Shown here in pieces: positions 1 to 7,287 of a DNA stretch of 12,782 nt. Source of the DNA: Candidatus Woesearchaeota archaeon CG11_big_fil_rev_8_21_14_0_20_43_8. Lineage in GTDB: Archaea; Nanobdellota; Nanobdellia; Woesearchaeales; CG08-08-20-14. The notes beneath the pieces were generated by a model. It saw only the letters and a program-made list of their open reading frames with translations. It did no database searches and was not told the DNA's origin. A program made the position numbers and the translations under genes. Position 1 is the stretch's first letter; the number at the start of each line of letters is the position of its first letter. The stretch lies in the NCBI GenBank assembly GCA_002762705.1, contig PCVE01000130.1, positions 1 through 12,782 of the forward strand. The letters run 5' to 3'.

Positions 1-197
1 TCATTCCATGCATCCATCCTACATTGAAGATCTGCAGACATCCGATACACACACTAGAATTCGCAAAAGCCACACAGACAGAAACAGCGAAGAAAGCATT
101 ATTAATCGGCGCAGAAGCGCTCGCGATGACTGCGATAGCATTGATAAGAGATGATGATCTGCTTTCTAAAATCAAGAAAGAATTCAGTTCTTTATGA
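1..197 (+). CDS. M20-family amidohydrolase, C-terminal end (partial)
   Basis: The gene enters from the left edge and is read in the frame starting at base 3. It ends at TGA 195-197, leaving about 64 visible residues. The visible tail has an IHP motif near its start, then LEFAKATQTETA, a helix with GAEALAMTAIAL, and a charged end with DDDLLSKIKKEF. This pattern is typical of the C-terminus of M20 amidohydrolases (the aminoacylase/AbgB-like branch), where the IHP histidine region lies near the metal site. These zinc enzymes hydrolyse N-acyl amino acids or related amides. The catalytic domain is outside the window, so the substrate cannot be judged. Its last 14 bases overlap the end of the convergent HD gene. 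The family call is from memory of the motif pattern. Confidence 0.6.
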   Translation, partial: IPCIHPTLKICRHPIHTLEFAKATQTETAKKALLIGAEALAMTAIALIRDDDLLSKIKKEFSSL

Positions 198-744
198 TTC
201 TGTCTTCTCTACCGATAAACCCCATGATCTCATTATGCAGATCTATCATCCGAGACGCGCATGATTCTCCGATCTCTTTTCTGAAACGCTCGATCGCCTC
301 ATCGATGGTTATGATTCTGTCATCGCTGACAATCTTATCTGCATAGGTGATTATCTTCTCTTCTGCTGTCTTTGGAATATATTCTTTTCGTGGTATGGGA
401 AGATTGTTATTATCGATATCTTCGACTGTGATCCCTGCGCCAAGATGCCTCTCAGCAACAAGAGCATGCTCTGGTAGATTCTCTTCTCTCAATATCGCAG
501 CTCCTCTGATTCCATGCATCACAGACCCCTTTGTGCCTGGTGGACACTGGAACCGTCCTATATCATGCAATATAGAAGCGGTCTCTATGAATCCAATGTC
601 GACAAAGAAACCATGATCAAGTGAATCCTGTCCTAGTCCGACAGCCACATCGCATACAGCAAGAGAATGTCTAAGCACACCATTGAATGATTTATCATCT
701 GTGGAATGCTTCTTCAAAAGATCAATTGCTTCATCTCGCTCCAT
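184..744 (-). CDS. HDIG-domain metal-dependent phosphohydrolase
   Basis: A 186-residue HD-superfamily protein. Metal-binding and catalytic positions are visible as H26 (RHS), H60-D61 followed by I62-G63 (the HDIG signature), H77, H100 and D136 (YADK). The spacing fits the archaeal HDIG-domain family of about 165-190 residues (TIGR00295-like), whose substrate is not established; phosphoester or nucleotide hydrolysis is inferred. The start is ATG at 744. A TATA-like box (RC of 766-774) lies about 26 bases upstream, which predicts a leaderless mRNA starting at the ATG. The 3' end overlaps the convergent M20 gene by 14 bases. It diverges from the transglutaminase-like gene across a 125-base promoter region. 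It is not obviously in an operon. Confidence 0.85.
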   Translation of the reverse strand: MERDEAIDLLKKHSTDDKSFNGVLRHSLAVCDVAVGLGQDSLDHGFFVDIGFIETASILHDIGRFQCPPGTKGSVMHGIRGAAILREENLPEHALVAERHLGAGITVEDIDNNNLPIPRKEYIPKTAEEKIITYADKIVSDDRIITIDEAIERFRKEIGESCASRMIDLHNEIMGFIGREDRIIKN

Positions 745-869
745 CAGTTACTTTTATCAGAGAATTATTATTAAATCTTTCGACTGCAGATATGATTTAT
801 TTTAAATCGTAATACTACTTTTGTGGCAAATATTTAAAGAATATCTTTGTCTATTTATATGGGGGTGTC
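745..869. promoter_or_regulatory. Divergent promoter region for the HDIG and transglutaminase-like genes
   Basis: A 125-base AT-rich intergenic region between divergent starts. On the minus strand the box at 766-774 reads TTAATAATA and is placed for a leaderless start at 744. On the plus strand TATTTAAA at 831-838 would start transcription near 860, just before the GGGGGTG ribosome-binding site at 861-867. No other structure was seen. Confidence 0.55.
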
Positions 870-1604
870 ATGCCCTATTTCTTGCGATGTTTTTTTATAT
901 TGTATTCTGTTTATCGGATATGTATGAATAGACAAGATATCATCCACAAAAAGATAATAGAAGATGCTATGTCTGATCATCGAGAACAAAAGACAATGCA
1001 TCCTGCGGTCAAAGTGATGTTGGGTCTTCTCTTCAGTCTTCTGATAATCATGATTGTCATCCCTTACTATTCCATAAAGACAGATCCCTCACCAAAAAAT
1101 ATCCCTTCATTATCGGATCTTTCTGTTCCTGTCCCTTCATCAGAGAAACGTGCTGTGACAGGTAAAGAAGATTATCTGTATCTCGTATATACTGATCCAG
1201 ACGTGAAACGTATATCTGACACAGTGGCTTCGAAGAGCTGCCTATTCGGCCAGGTCTGCCATGCGAAGGCCATGTATTATTTCGTCAGGAATGAGATCCA
1301 ATACATATCTGACCCTCCTGATGAATATGTGGAATCTGCCTTAGAAGTGCTCTCTTCAGGCGGCGCTGACTGCGATGGCATGGCCGTTCTGCTTGCTAAC
1401 ATGCTTGAGTCTGTCGGTGTGCATACCAGGCTCGTCTTCATCCCAGGGCACGTCTATGTGCAGGCGAAACTGCCAGGAGCTCTTTCAAAATACAAGGATT
1501 CCGATGATTGGGTTTCATTGGATGCGACATGCAAGAACTGCGACTTTGGAACAATCCCGTCTCAAGATACAATGGCTAAAAAAGAAATTGTAGAAAAATG
1601 GTAA
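870..1604 (+). CDS. Membrane-anchored transglutaminase-like protein
   Basis: A 244-residue protein with one strong membrane segment at about 47-66, followed by an extracytoplasmic-type linker rich in Ser and Pro. A transglutaminase-like domain covers about 125-230. The papain-like catalytic triad is visible as C168 (GGADCDGMA), H194 (IPGHVYV) and D218 (SLDAT). Two Cys pairs, C124/C130 and C221/C224 (CKNC), may bind metal or form disulfides. The family includes proteases and peptide crosslinkers; the real substrate is unknown, and action at the cell surface is inferred. Start 870 was chosen because GGGGGTG lies at 861-867, but its spacing of two bases is unusually tight. Internal ATGs at 924 and 969 would also keep the domain and the membrane helix. 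The gene ends in a bidirectional terminator. Confidence 0.8.
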   Translation: MPYFLRCFFILYSVYRICMNRQDIIHKKIIEDAMSDHREQKTMHPAVKVMLGLLFSLLIIMIVIPYYSIKTDPSPKNIPSLSDLSVPVPSSEKRAVTGKEDYLYLVYTDPDVKRISDTVASKSCLFGQVCHAKAMYYFVRNEIQYISDPPDEYVESALEVLSSGGADCDGMAVLLANMLESVGVHTRLVFIPGHVYVQAKLPGALSKYKDSDDWVSLDATCKNCDFGTIPSQDTMAKKEIVEKW

Positions 1605-1620
1605 AAAATTATCTTTTTAC
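1601..1620. terminator. Bidirectional terminator hairpin
   Basis: A perfect 7-base inverted repeat, GTAAAAA (1601-1607) and TTTTTAC (1614-1620), has a six-base loop. It gives a T-run on either strand. The stop codons of both convergent genes lie inside it (TAA at 1602-1604 on plus; RC of 1609-1611 on minus), so one element could end both transcripts. Confidence 0.55.
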
Positions 1621-2139
1621 CTGCAGAAGCTTGTTGCTCTGATAGAAATCCTCAATCATGCCCGGATTCCACCAGCTTTCCAGGCCCGGCTTCTTGATCA
1701 TCTCCTGCATGTGGAACAGCACTTTTCCTGGTGACAGGTGCGCGCCTTCACTTGACTTCGACCGTATTTCGACAAGATGATCTCCTTCGAAATATCTGCC
1801 AAGCCTGACGATACATCTTCTTATAGATATATCCTGCAGGTGGCATGAATCGTTCTCCTGCGCGGCATAGTCAAGTCCGGAATGGACATTTGATTCTGCA
1901 TTGTCGTATACATCGCATGCTGTGCTGATGAGCCATTCAAGCACAGATAGATGTCTCTTGAAGTGCATTAGATAGCCATCTTCATAAAGCTGCATTGCCA
2001 TCTCTCGTGGGATGATCTCTCTTCCCCATTGGTACGCTCTGCGCCAATTGTCTTTTCCATACTTCTCATCAAACCCGCTCTTTATCTCATCTCTTCTCTT
2101 GCCAAAAAAACCCGGCCTGCTTATTGTTCGCCATGTCAT
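1609..2139 (-). CDS. Conserved hypothetical protein (CPR/DPANN type)
   Basis: A 176-residue soluble protein of unknown function. It opens with SRPGFFGKRRDEI and a Trp/Tyr-rich stretch, YGKDNWRRAYQWG (27-39). It continues with a helical middle, MHFKRHLSVLEWLISTACDVYDN (58-80), whose His, Glu and Asp residues could be functional. A second block has HLQDISIRR (100-108) and LGRYFEGDHLVEIR (113-126). No signal peptide or membrane segment is seen. I associate this pattern with uncharacterised proteins of CPR bacteria and DPANN archaea, from memory only. The ATG at 2139 has a perfect GGAGGTG ribosome-binding site (RC of 2147-2153), spaced seven bases from the ATG. The gene therefore has a leader, unlike most of its neighbours. 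It shares a terminator with the transglutaminase-like gene. Confidence 0.75.
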   Translation of the reverse strand: MTWRTISRPGFFGKRRDEIKSGFDEKYGKDNWRRAYQWGREIIPREMAMQLYEDGYLMHFKRHLSVLEWLISTACDVYDNAESNVHSGLDYAAQENDSCHLQDISIRRCIVRLGRYFEGDHLVEIRSKSSEGAHLSPGKVLFHMQEMIKKPGLESWWNPGMIEDFYQSNKLLQVKR

Positions 2140-2146
2140 GTATAAA

Positions 2147-2153
2147 CACCTCC
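2147..2153 (-). promoter_or_regulatory. Consensus ribosome-binding site
   Basis: GGAGGTG on the minus strand, a full match to the expected anti-SD partner. It fixes the start of the hypothetical gene at 2139. It contrasts with the leaderless arrangement of neighbouring genes. Confidence 0.7.
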
Positions 2154-2234
2154 GAATAATGTTTGTGTGTCTGGAGAACTACCTAAGTCTTGTCCTAATG
2201 TTCCGTATGTGAATATAAGAAATTAAGGGGAGGC

Positions 2235-2309
2235 ATGCGATTCAAGAGAAACATGCTGTTCGAAGAATGGCGCTCTCCAAATGGGAATGATACGTATTTT
2301 TTCCATTAA
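2235..2309 (+). CDS. Possible 24-residue small protein
   Basis: ATG 2235 to TAA 2307-2309 encodes MRFKRNMLFEEWRSPNGNDT followed by YFFH. It lies in the 220-base gap between the minus-strand hypothetical gene and the pseudouridine synthase. A purine-rich GGGGAGG at 2227-2233 sits immediately before the ATG, too close for a normal ribosome-binding site. A TATA-like ATATAA lies near 2213-2218. The peptide is basic at the N-terminus and aromatic at the end. Nothing supports a function. It is listed because the rest of this gap holds no other feature. Confidence 0.2.
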   Translation: MRFKRNMLFEEWRSPNGNDTYFFH

Positions 2310-2330
2310 ACCAGTTTCTCAGCGACAGGC

Positions 2331-2338
2331 TTTTAAAT
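2331..2338 (+). promoter_or_regulatory. TATA box for the pseudouridine synthase gene
   Basis: TTTTAAAT is centred about 26 bases upstream of ATG 2361. This predicts a leaderless transcript and supports that start codon. No ribosome-binding site is present. Confidence 0.55.
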
Positions 2339-2360
2339 AGGACGTTACATCCCCTGAATT

Positions 2361-3089
2361 ATGGAACGAGTCCAGAAGATAATATCAAATGCAGGATACT
2401 GCTCCAGGCGAAAGGCCGAAGACCTGATTGAGGAAGGCAAGGTCAAGGTCAATGGAAAGAAGATAATCCTTGGCGACAAGGCAGATCCTGAGATAGATAA
2501 GATAACAGTCGAAGGCAAGAAGATCATCCATGCAAGAAAGCTCTATGTCATGATGTACAAGCCGAAGAACTATGAGACGACTCTCGCAGATGGCACAGAA
2601 AAAAAGACGATAAAGAATCTATTGAAGTTCAAAGAGCGTATATATCCGATCGGTCGGCTCGACTATAACGCAGAAGGGCTTCTGCTTCTCACAAACGACG
2701 GCAACTTCGCGAACATGATGATGCACCCAAGGTATGAGATAAAGAAGACATACGAAGCGAAACTGGATAAGGCAATCCAGAAAGGAGATATCGATTCTAT
2801 AAAACGTGGAGTGAAACTAAAGGATGGTTTTGTGAGAGATATAGATATTGACGTGATTTCTAATGATAAAAGGGTAGTGACCATAACAGTACATGAAGGC
2901 AAGAACAAGATCGTGAAGAGGATATTTGGCTCCCACGGCTACTATGTCCAGGAATTGAAGCGGACAAAAATCGGAGATCTGACAATTGGAAAACTTAAAG
3001 CAGGCTACACTAGAAGGCTTTCAGCAGGAGAGATCGCGAATCTGCTTGAACTAGCGACAAAGAGATCTAGTCCATATCATAATCATTGA
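2361..3089 (+). CDS. RsuA/RluB/RluE/RluF-family pseudouridine synthase
   Basis: A 242-residue enzyme with an N-terminal S4 RNA-binding domain (about 1-50, with the typical SRRKAEDLI and GKVKVNG), followed by a pseudouridine synthase catalytic domain. The motif GRLDYNAEGLLLLTNDG (98-114) holds the catalytic Asp, D101. Length and order match the bacterial RsuA/RluB group, which modifies uridines in 16S or 23S rRNA. The target here is unknown. Archaea usually rely on other pseudouridine synthase families, so this copy may have come from bacteria by transfer, as seen in several DPANN lineages (inference). It is a monocistronic leaderless gene. Its last 7 bases overlap the end of the convergent MFS gene. 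Confidence 0.92.
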   Translation: MERVQKIISNAGYCSRRKAEDLIEEGKVKVNGKKIILGDKADPEIDKITVEGKKIIHARKLYVMMYKPKNYETTLADGTEKKTIKNLLKFKERIYPIGRLDYNAEGLLLLTNDGNFANMMMHPRYEIKKTYEAKLDKAIQKGDIDSIKRGVKLKDGFVRDIDIDVISNDKRVVTITVHEGKNKIVKRIFGSHGYYVQELKRTKIGDLTIGKLKAGYTRRLSAGEIANLLELATKRSSPYHNH

Positions 3090-4258
3090 TGCACTTTCTT
3101 AAAGAGCAACAAAGCGATCGCACTTCCAAAAATGATAAGCAGTCCATTGCATATCATGAGATAACTCACTCCAAAAAATTTCGCGATGAATCCCGACGTG
3201 AAATAGCTAAGCAGCGCACCTATCTCTGCAATCGACATATATGACCCCATGACACTGCCTTGTTTCTTATGTTCTTCACCTATATCACTCATGAGTGCCC
3301 ATGCTCCAGAATTCCATAATGAGTTCGCAAAAGAGACAAATAAAAGTGACCAGATCAATGATGCCCAGCTACTTGAGAATCCAATCAGGCAGAAACCGAC
3401 ACCAATCCCAAACGTCCCAAAGATGATGATCTTGATCCTACCAAGACTGTCAGCAAGCCATCCAGTGAAGAATTCAAACATCATAAACAAAGCAAAACAG
3501 AAGAATGCGATACCTACGTGCTCATACGATAATCCAAATCTTTCGATGATAAGAAGCGGCAGAAAGACCCTGATCGCCGGCTGTGTCGCATGCGTGATGA
3601 TCCCAAGTATGGCCATCCCCTGAAGCTCGCGGATAGACAAGAACTGTTTTATATCATTAATGAATGAAAAAGCATCTCGTGATATCTTTTGCTTTGGATG
3701 ATTGCTCCGGTAGAATATCAATGCCATCAAAAGAAGCATGAGCAGACAATTGAACGCAATCAGGAAGACGATCCTCACATTGAATCTTTCAGCGATATAT
3801 CCACCTGCGACAGGGCCTGCTATCGCGCCAAGATTCAAAAGACTCAAGAAAAAACCAGCGACAAGACCTCTTGATCTATTCTCTGCAAGATCCTCGACTT
3901 TGGCAAGTCCCATGATGACAACAGAAGTGAGCGCTATGCCATCGAGCAGCCTCGCGATTATGATTGGCCATACATTCTCTGCGATGATATACAGGAACAC
4001 AGCGAATATCTGACATAAGATCCCAAAGAAGATCACCCGTTTTCTCCCGATCATGTCAGATACATGGCCTATGATCGGTGTGAATATGATTATGCTCAAT
4101 GGAAACAAAGAGAATATCAGGCTTAACATCACTTCATCTTTCAATATGGTCTTGATGAATGGCGAAAGCAACGGAAGGAACATGAATATAATGAATTGAT
4201 ACAAAGAAGACAACACTGTTGGCAGTATCATCTTTCTTGGAAATCGTATGTTAAACAT
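3083..4258 (-). CDS. Major facilitator superfamily transporter
   Basis: A 391-residue, strongly hydrophobic protein with about 12 predicted membrane helices. The MFS motif A is visible between helices 2 and 3 as GHVSDMIGRKR (64-74). A second, similar motif, GWLADSLGRIK, follows in the C-terminal half, as expected from the two-fold MFS repeat. The overall pattern resembles drug or metabolite efflux carriers (DHA1-like), but the substrate cannot be read from sequence. It sits in the cytoplasmic membrane. The start is ATG at 4258. The minus-strand box CTTTAATAAG (RC of 4281-4290) predicts a leaderless mRNA, so the gene has its own promoter even though it follows IMP dehydrogenase by only 33 bases. 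It is convergent with the pseudouridine synthase gene. Confidence 0.88.
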   Translation of the reverse strand: MFNIRFPRKMILPTVLSSLYQFIIFMFLPLLSPFIKTILKDEVMLSLIFSLFPLSIIIFTPIIGHVSDMIGRKRVIFFGILCQIFAVFLYIIAENVWPIIIARLLDGIALTSVVIMGLAKVEDLAENRSRGLVAGFFLSLLNLGAIAGPVAGGYIAERFNVRIVFLIAFNCLLMLLLMALIFYRSNHPKQKISRDAFSFINDIKQFLSIRELQGMAILGIITHATQPAIRVFLPLLIIERFGLSYEHVGIAFFCFALFMMFEFFTGWLADSLGRIKIIIFGTFGIGVGFCLIGFSSSWASLIWSLLFVSFANSLWNSGAWALMSDIGEEHKKQGSVMGSYMSIAEIGALLSYFTSGFIAKFFGVSYLMICNGLLIIFGSAIALLLFKKVHQ

Positions 4259-4280
4259 AAAAATTATCTGAATATTCGAT

Positions 4281-4290
4281 CTTATTAAAG
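4281..4290 (-). promoter_or_regulatory. TATA box for the MFS gene
   Basis: CTTTAATAAG on the minus strand, within the 33-base gap after the IMP dehydrogenase stop and about 27 bases before the MFS ATG. It suggests independent, leaderless transcription. Confidence 0.5.
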
Positions 4291-4291
4291 T

Positions 4292-5740
4292 TTATCTGGC
4301 GTGATAATTCGGCGCTTCATCAGTGATGGAGATTCCATGCGGATGGCTTTCTTTTAACCCTGCAGAGGTTATCTTTGTGAACTGCGCGTTTTTTCTAAGC
4401 TCAGCTATGTCTCTACAGCCCGTGTAACCCATAGCGCTCTTTATGCCACCTATCAATTGATAGAGATATTCATTTACATTGCCTTTGTATGGCACAATCC
4501 CTTCGACACCTTCAGGCACTAGTTTCTTGGATCCCGCGTTCTGGAAATATCTGTCTTTTGAGCCCTTATCCATCGCACCAATAGAACCCATCCCGCGATA
4601 TTGCTTGTATTTCCTCCCACCGACAAACACTGTCTTTCCAGGGCTTTCATCAGTCCCTGCAAGCAGTGAGCCAAGCATGACAGTCGATGCGCCAGCAGCG
4701 ATGGCTTTTGCGATGTCACCTGAATACCTGATTCCGCCATCGGCGATCACTGGTATCCTATGTGCATCAGCGACATAAGAACAATCTATGATTGCTGATA
4801 TCTGTGGGACACCTACACCAGATATGATCCTTGTTGTGCATATAGCGCCAGGTCCGATCCCTATCTTTACAGCATCGGCTCCAGCTGCGATCAATTCTTC
4901 AGTCGCTTCAGGTGTCGCGACATTTCCTGCGATAATCTCGATATCATGTTCTGATTTGATCATCTTGATGGTCTTTATGACATTCATCGAATGTCCATGC
5001 GCTGTATCAATGACAATGACATCTGCTTCGGCCTTTACAAGCTCATTGACCCGTATCATATCATTAGGACCGACAGCAGCGCCGACGAGCATCCGTCCAT
5101 AAGCATCTTTCGCGAGCAGAGGATGCTTCTGTTTTGCCTCGATATCTTTCACAGTGATCAAACCATGCAGCTTGCCATGCTCATCCACGACAGGAAGCTT
5201 CTCGATCCTATGTTTGTCAAGAAGAAATATGGCATCTTCGATAGAAGTGCCAAGCGGCACAGTGATGACTTCCGTCATCATCTTTTTATCCACGCTTTTT
5301 TGCATATCGCTTTCGAATCTAAGATCCCTGTTTGTCAATATTCCTTTGAGGATTCCATCTTCGACGACCGGAAGCCCTGACACATTGAATTCATCCATGA
5401 CTCTTTTAGCATATTCAAGCGATTGATCTTTTGTTATCGTCCTTGGGTTTGTTATAATCCATGAATGCGCTTTCTTGACTTTTCTCACTTCCTCAGCCTG
5501 TTTCATCGGTGCCATGTTCCGATGGATTATACCGATCCCCCCTTCCATAGCCATCGTGCATGCGAGCCTGCTTTCAGTGACTGTGTCCATAGCAGCGCTC
5601 ACAATTGGTATGTTTAGTTTGATCTTGTTTGTCAACAAAGCCTTTAATTCTACTTCGTCTGGCAAGATGCAAGATCTTCTTGGCATGAGAAGGACATCAT
5701 CATATGTCAATCCTTCCTGCATCTTATTTTTCTTTCTCAT
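4292..5740 (-). CDS. guaB: Inosine-5'-monophosphate dehydrogenase
   Basis: A complete 482-residue IMP dehydrogenase. It catalyses NAD-dependent oxidation of IMP to XMP, the committed step to GMP, in the cytoplasm. Visible features are the N-terminal LTYDDVLLMPR, the SAAMDTVTE loop, two CBS domains inserted at about 98-205, and the substrate loop GIGPGAICTTR with catalytic C301. The ADGGIR phosphate-binding motif, the flap motif YRGMGSIGAM and a C-terminal SHPHGI tail follow. Length matches the usual 480-500 residues. The ATG at 5740 is supported by a minus-strand TATA box near 5763-5770, about 26 bases upstream, giving a leaderless mRNA. An internal ATG at codon 7 is less well placed. Its presence suggests purine nucleotide interconversion is retained in this genome. 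Confidence 0.97.
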   Translation of the reverse strand: MRKKNKMQEGLTYDDVLLMPRRSCILPDEVELKALLTNKIKLNIPIVSAAMDTVTESRLACTMAMEGGIGIIHRNMAPMKQAEEVRKVKKAHSWIITNPRTITKDQSLEYAKRVMDEFNVSGLPVVEDGILKGILTNRDLRFESDMQKSVDKKMMTEVITVPLGTSIEDAIFLLDKHRIEKLPVVDEHGKLHGLITVKDIEAKQKHPLLAKDAYGRMLVGAAVGPNDMIRVNELVKAEADVIVIDTAHGHSMNVIKTIKMIKSEHDIEIIAGNVATPEATEELIAAGADAVKIGIGPGAICTTRIISGVGVPQISAIIDCSYVADAHRIPVIADGGIRYSGDIAKAIAAGASTVMLGSLLAGTDESPGKTVFVGGRKYKQYRGMGSIGAMDKGSKDRYFQNAGSKKLVPEGVEGIVPYKGNVNEYLYQLIGGIKSAMGYTGCRDIAELRKNAQFTKITSAGLKESHPHGISITDEAPNYHAR

Positions 5741-5762
5741 GATCGATAGGGATGAAAAAACA

Positions 5763-5770
5763 TTATAAAA
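5763..5770 (-). promoter_or_regulatory. TATA box for guaB
   Basis: The minus-strand TTTTATAA-type box is centred about 26 bases from ATG 5740 and predicts a leaderless transcript. Confidence 0.5.
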
Positions 5771-5846
5771 AGATTATGTGCTGTTTGCATTGTATCAATC
5801 ACTTTTGGCAGAAAGGAATAAATAAGTGAAGAACCATATAAAACAC

Positions 5847-6095
5847 ATGAAGAACTATCTTGCGGATGCGATGAAACATAAAGGCGCATTCAAATTTACA
5901 TATCAGCTCATCCTTGATGCTTATGGTTTCACACTTGCCGTCGTGGCAAAGCCAAGCGGGCTGGAAGCCATTGTGAGAAGTGATGGATTCACGATAGCAG
6001 ATGAAGGATTCAAGAAAGTGATGGGACAGTTGATACCAGATTCATACAAAGGAATCCCTGTCACCTGCACATACAAAGGGCACATCAAAAAATAA
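5847..6095 (+). CDS. Small hypothetical protein
   Basis: An 82-residue protein of unknown function, possibly a compact alpha/beta fold: a helical start (NYLADAMKHKG), then alternating hydrophobic stretches (LILDAYGFTLAVVA, GLEAIVRSDGFTIAD) and a basic end (YKGHIKK). It has no Cys, signal peptide or membrane segment. Two starts are possible. GTG at 5826 would add seven residues and has a weak AAAGG upstream. ATG at 5847 lies about 26 bases after an AATAAATAA box at 5817-5825, the leaderless arrangement used by its neighbours, so I prefer 5847. It diverges from guaB and its last 11 bases overlap the end of the convergent metallo-hydrolase gene. Confidence 0.6.
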   Translation: MKNYLADAMKHKGAFKFTYQLILDAYGFTLAVVAKPSGLEAIVRSDGFTIADEGFKKVMGQLIPDSYKGIPVTCTYKGHIKK

Positions 6096-6711
6096 ATACT
6101 TCTGCGCTTGTCACAAGCGACTTGAATCTCTCAGCATCTGACTTGTTTCCGATGATAGCGCCATAATGCATGGGTATCGCAAACTTAGGTTTTATCTTCA
6201 GGATCGCTTTTGCGGCTTCTTCTGCAGTCATCACATATGTGCCTGATACTGGAAGCAGTGCTACATCAGCTCTTATATGATCCATCTCAGGGATAAGGTC
6301 TGTGTCGCCAGCATGGTACACTCTTGTCCCATCCATCTCCACAATATATCCGATCCATTGATTATCTTTCGGATGGAAATCTTTGCCGATATTATAAGCC
6401 GGCACTGGCTCGATCTTTACATCACTTATGAGGATCTTTTTCCCGATCTCCGCGATCCGTATCTCTTTTCCAAGGCTTGATATTTTGCTCACGCAGTCAG
6501 GATGGCAGACGATCACAGAATCTTCCTTAAGCACTTTCTTTATGTCTGGTATAGAACAATGATCATAATGTCCATGTGTGATAAGTACCATGTCGGCTTT
6601 CTCGTCGACAGATTCGAGCTGGAATGGATCTATATAGATTACTTTATGAGCCATAATCTTGAATCCATCATGTCCCAACCAATCTAATCTTATTCCATTG
6701 AACTCAAACAT
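6085..6711 (-). CDS. Metallo-beta-lactamase-fold hydrolase (UPF0173-like)
   Basis: A 208-residue MBL-fold protein. The signature HGHYDH (46-51) supplies metal ligands H46, H48, D50 and H51. Further ligands are visible at D136 (YHAGDTD) and H182 (MHYG), with H70 a candidate for the HP position. Length and motif order match the UPF0173 (YtkL-type) metal-dependent hydrolases, whose physiological substrate is not settled. It is the last gene of a minus-strand operon. The HD gene ends six bases before its ATG, so co-transcription is nearly certain. Given the nuclease and nucleotidase-like genes upstream, a phosphodiesterase role in nucleic-acid turnover is possible but unproven. The 3' end overlaps the convergent small gene. 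Confidence 0.88.
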   Translation of the reverse strand: MFEFNGIRLDWLGHDGFKIMAHKVIYIDPFQLESVDEKADMVLITHGHYDHCSIPDIKKVLKEDSVIVCHPDCVSKISSLGKEIRIAEIGKKILISDVKIEPVPAYNIGKDFHPKDNQWIGYIVEMDGTRVYHAGDTDLIPEMDHIRADVALLPVSGTYVMTAEEAAKAILKIKPKFAIPMHYGAIIGNKSDAERFKSLVTSAEVFIF

Positions 6712-6717
6712 CTTCGA

Positions 6718-7287
6718 TCACCTGTTTTTTAATCCTTCCCACCATGAATTTGAATCTGTCTTTTCTGCCAAAGACAGCAACCTTTTCGCAGATTCAGTCT
6801 TCAATCTTTTTTTTGTGTTCTTGATCCAGTCCCAAGTATCCTTGTATCCTGCGTCAAAATATTCCCGTGCCTGGATCGCGCATTCAAGATAATCCGCATC
6901 TTTTGCGATGATGGCTTCTTTTGATTCCATAGAAAGCCATTCCTCCTGAAAGGCCGAGACTTTCTCTTTAAAAATACCTGGCAATACCTTGACTTGATCT
7001 CGTGTGGCTTTCTCTTCTGCATCTTTATGGTCAAAATATCTCACTGCGATCTTATGCGCATCATTTATCCTGGTTTCGCTTGTTTCATGGAACATAGCGA
7101 TCATGGCGCATTTCTGTGCATCTGCTCTTTCCATGAGCCCAAGAAAATAAGCGATGATCGATGTCCTATGCGAATGCTCCGCGATAGTCTCAGGGTCCTT
7201 TATCCTCGCGACCCACCAGCCAGAGCGCTTCACATATTTCATGCAGCCAAGTTCGTATATATATTTCAATACTTGCTTATCATTCAT
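6718..7287 (-). CDS. HD-domain 5'-nucleotidase-like protein (HDDC2/YfbR-like) with HE in place of HD
   Basis: A 189-residue protein of the HD_3 type (PF13023-like). RSGWW (21-25) and the ETIAEHSHR block (33-41) supply H38. FHETSETRIND (66-76) is the HD signature region, and AKDADYLE (128-135) supplies the distal Asp, D130. Relatives such as YfbR and HDDC2 dephosphorylate (deoxy)nucleoside monophosphates. Alignment by eye to YfbR puts E68 where the metal-binding Asp of the HD pair should be, while H67, E71 and D76 are kept. The enzyme may be altered in metal use or activity. The ATG overlaps the stop of the translin gene by one base (TGATG), indicating translational coupling. Confidence 0.82.
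   Translation of the reverse strand: MNDKQVLKYIYELGCMKYVKRSGWWVARIKDPETIAEHSHRTSIIAYFLGLMERADAQKCAMIAMFHETSETRINDAHKIAVRYFDHKDAEEKATRDQVKVLPGIFKEKVSAFQEEWLSMESKEAIIAKDADYLECAIQAREYFDAGYKDTWDWIKNTKKRLKTESAKRLLSLAEKTDSNSWWEGLKNR

Noticed and set aside
4479..5768. Several open frames opposite guaB
   Set aside because: They are antisense to a fully conserved IMP dehydrogenase and have no family features.
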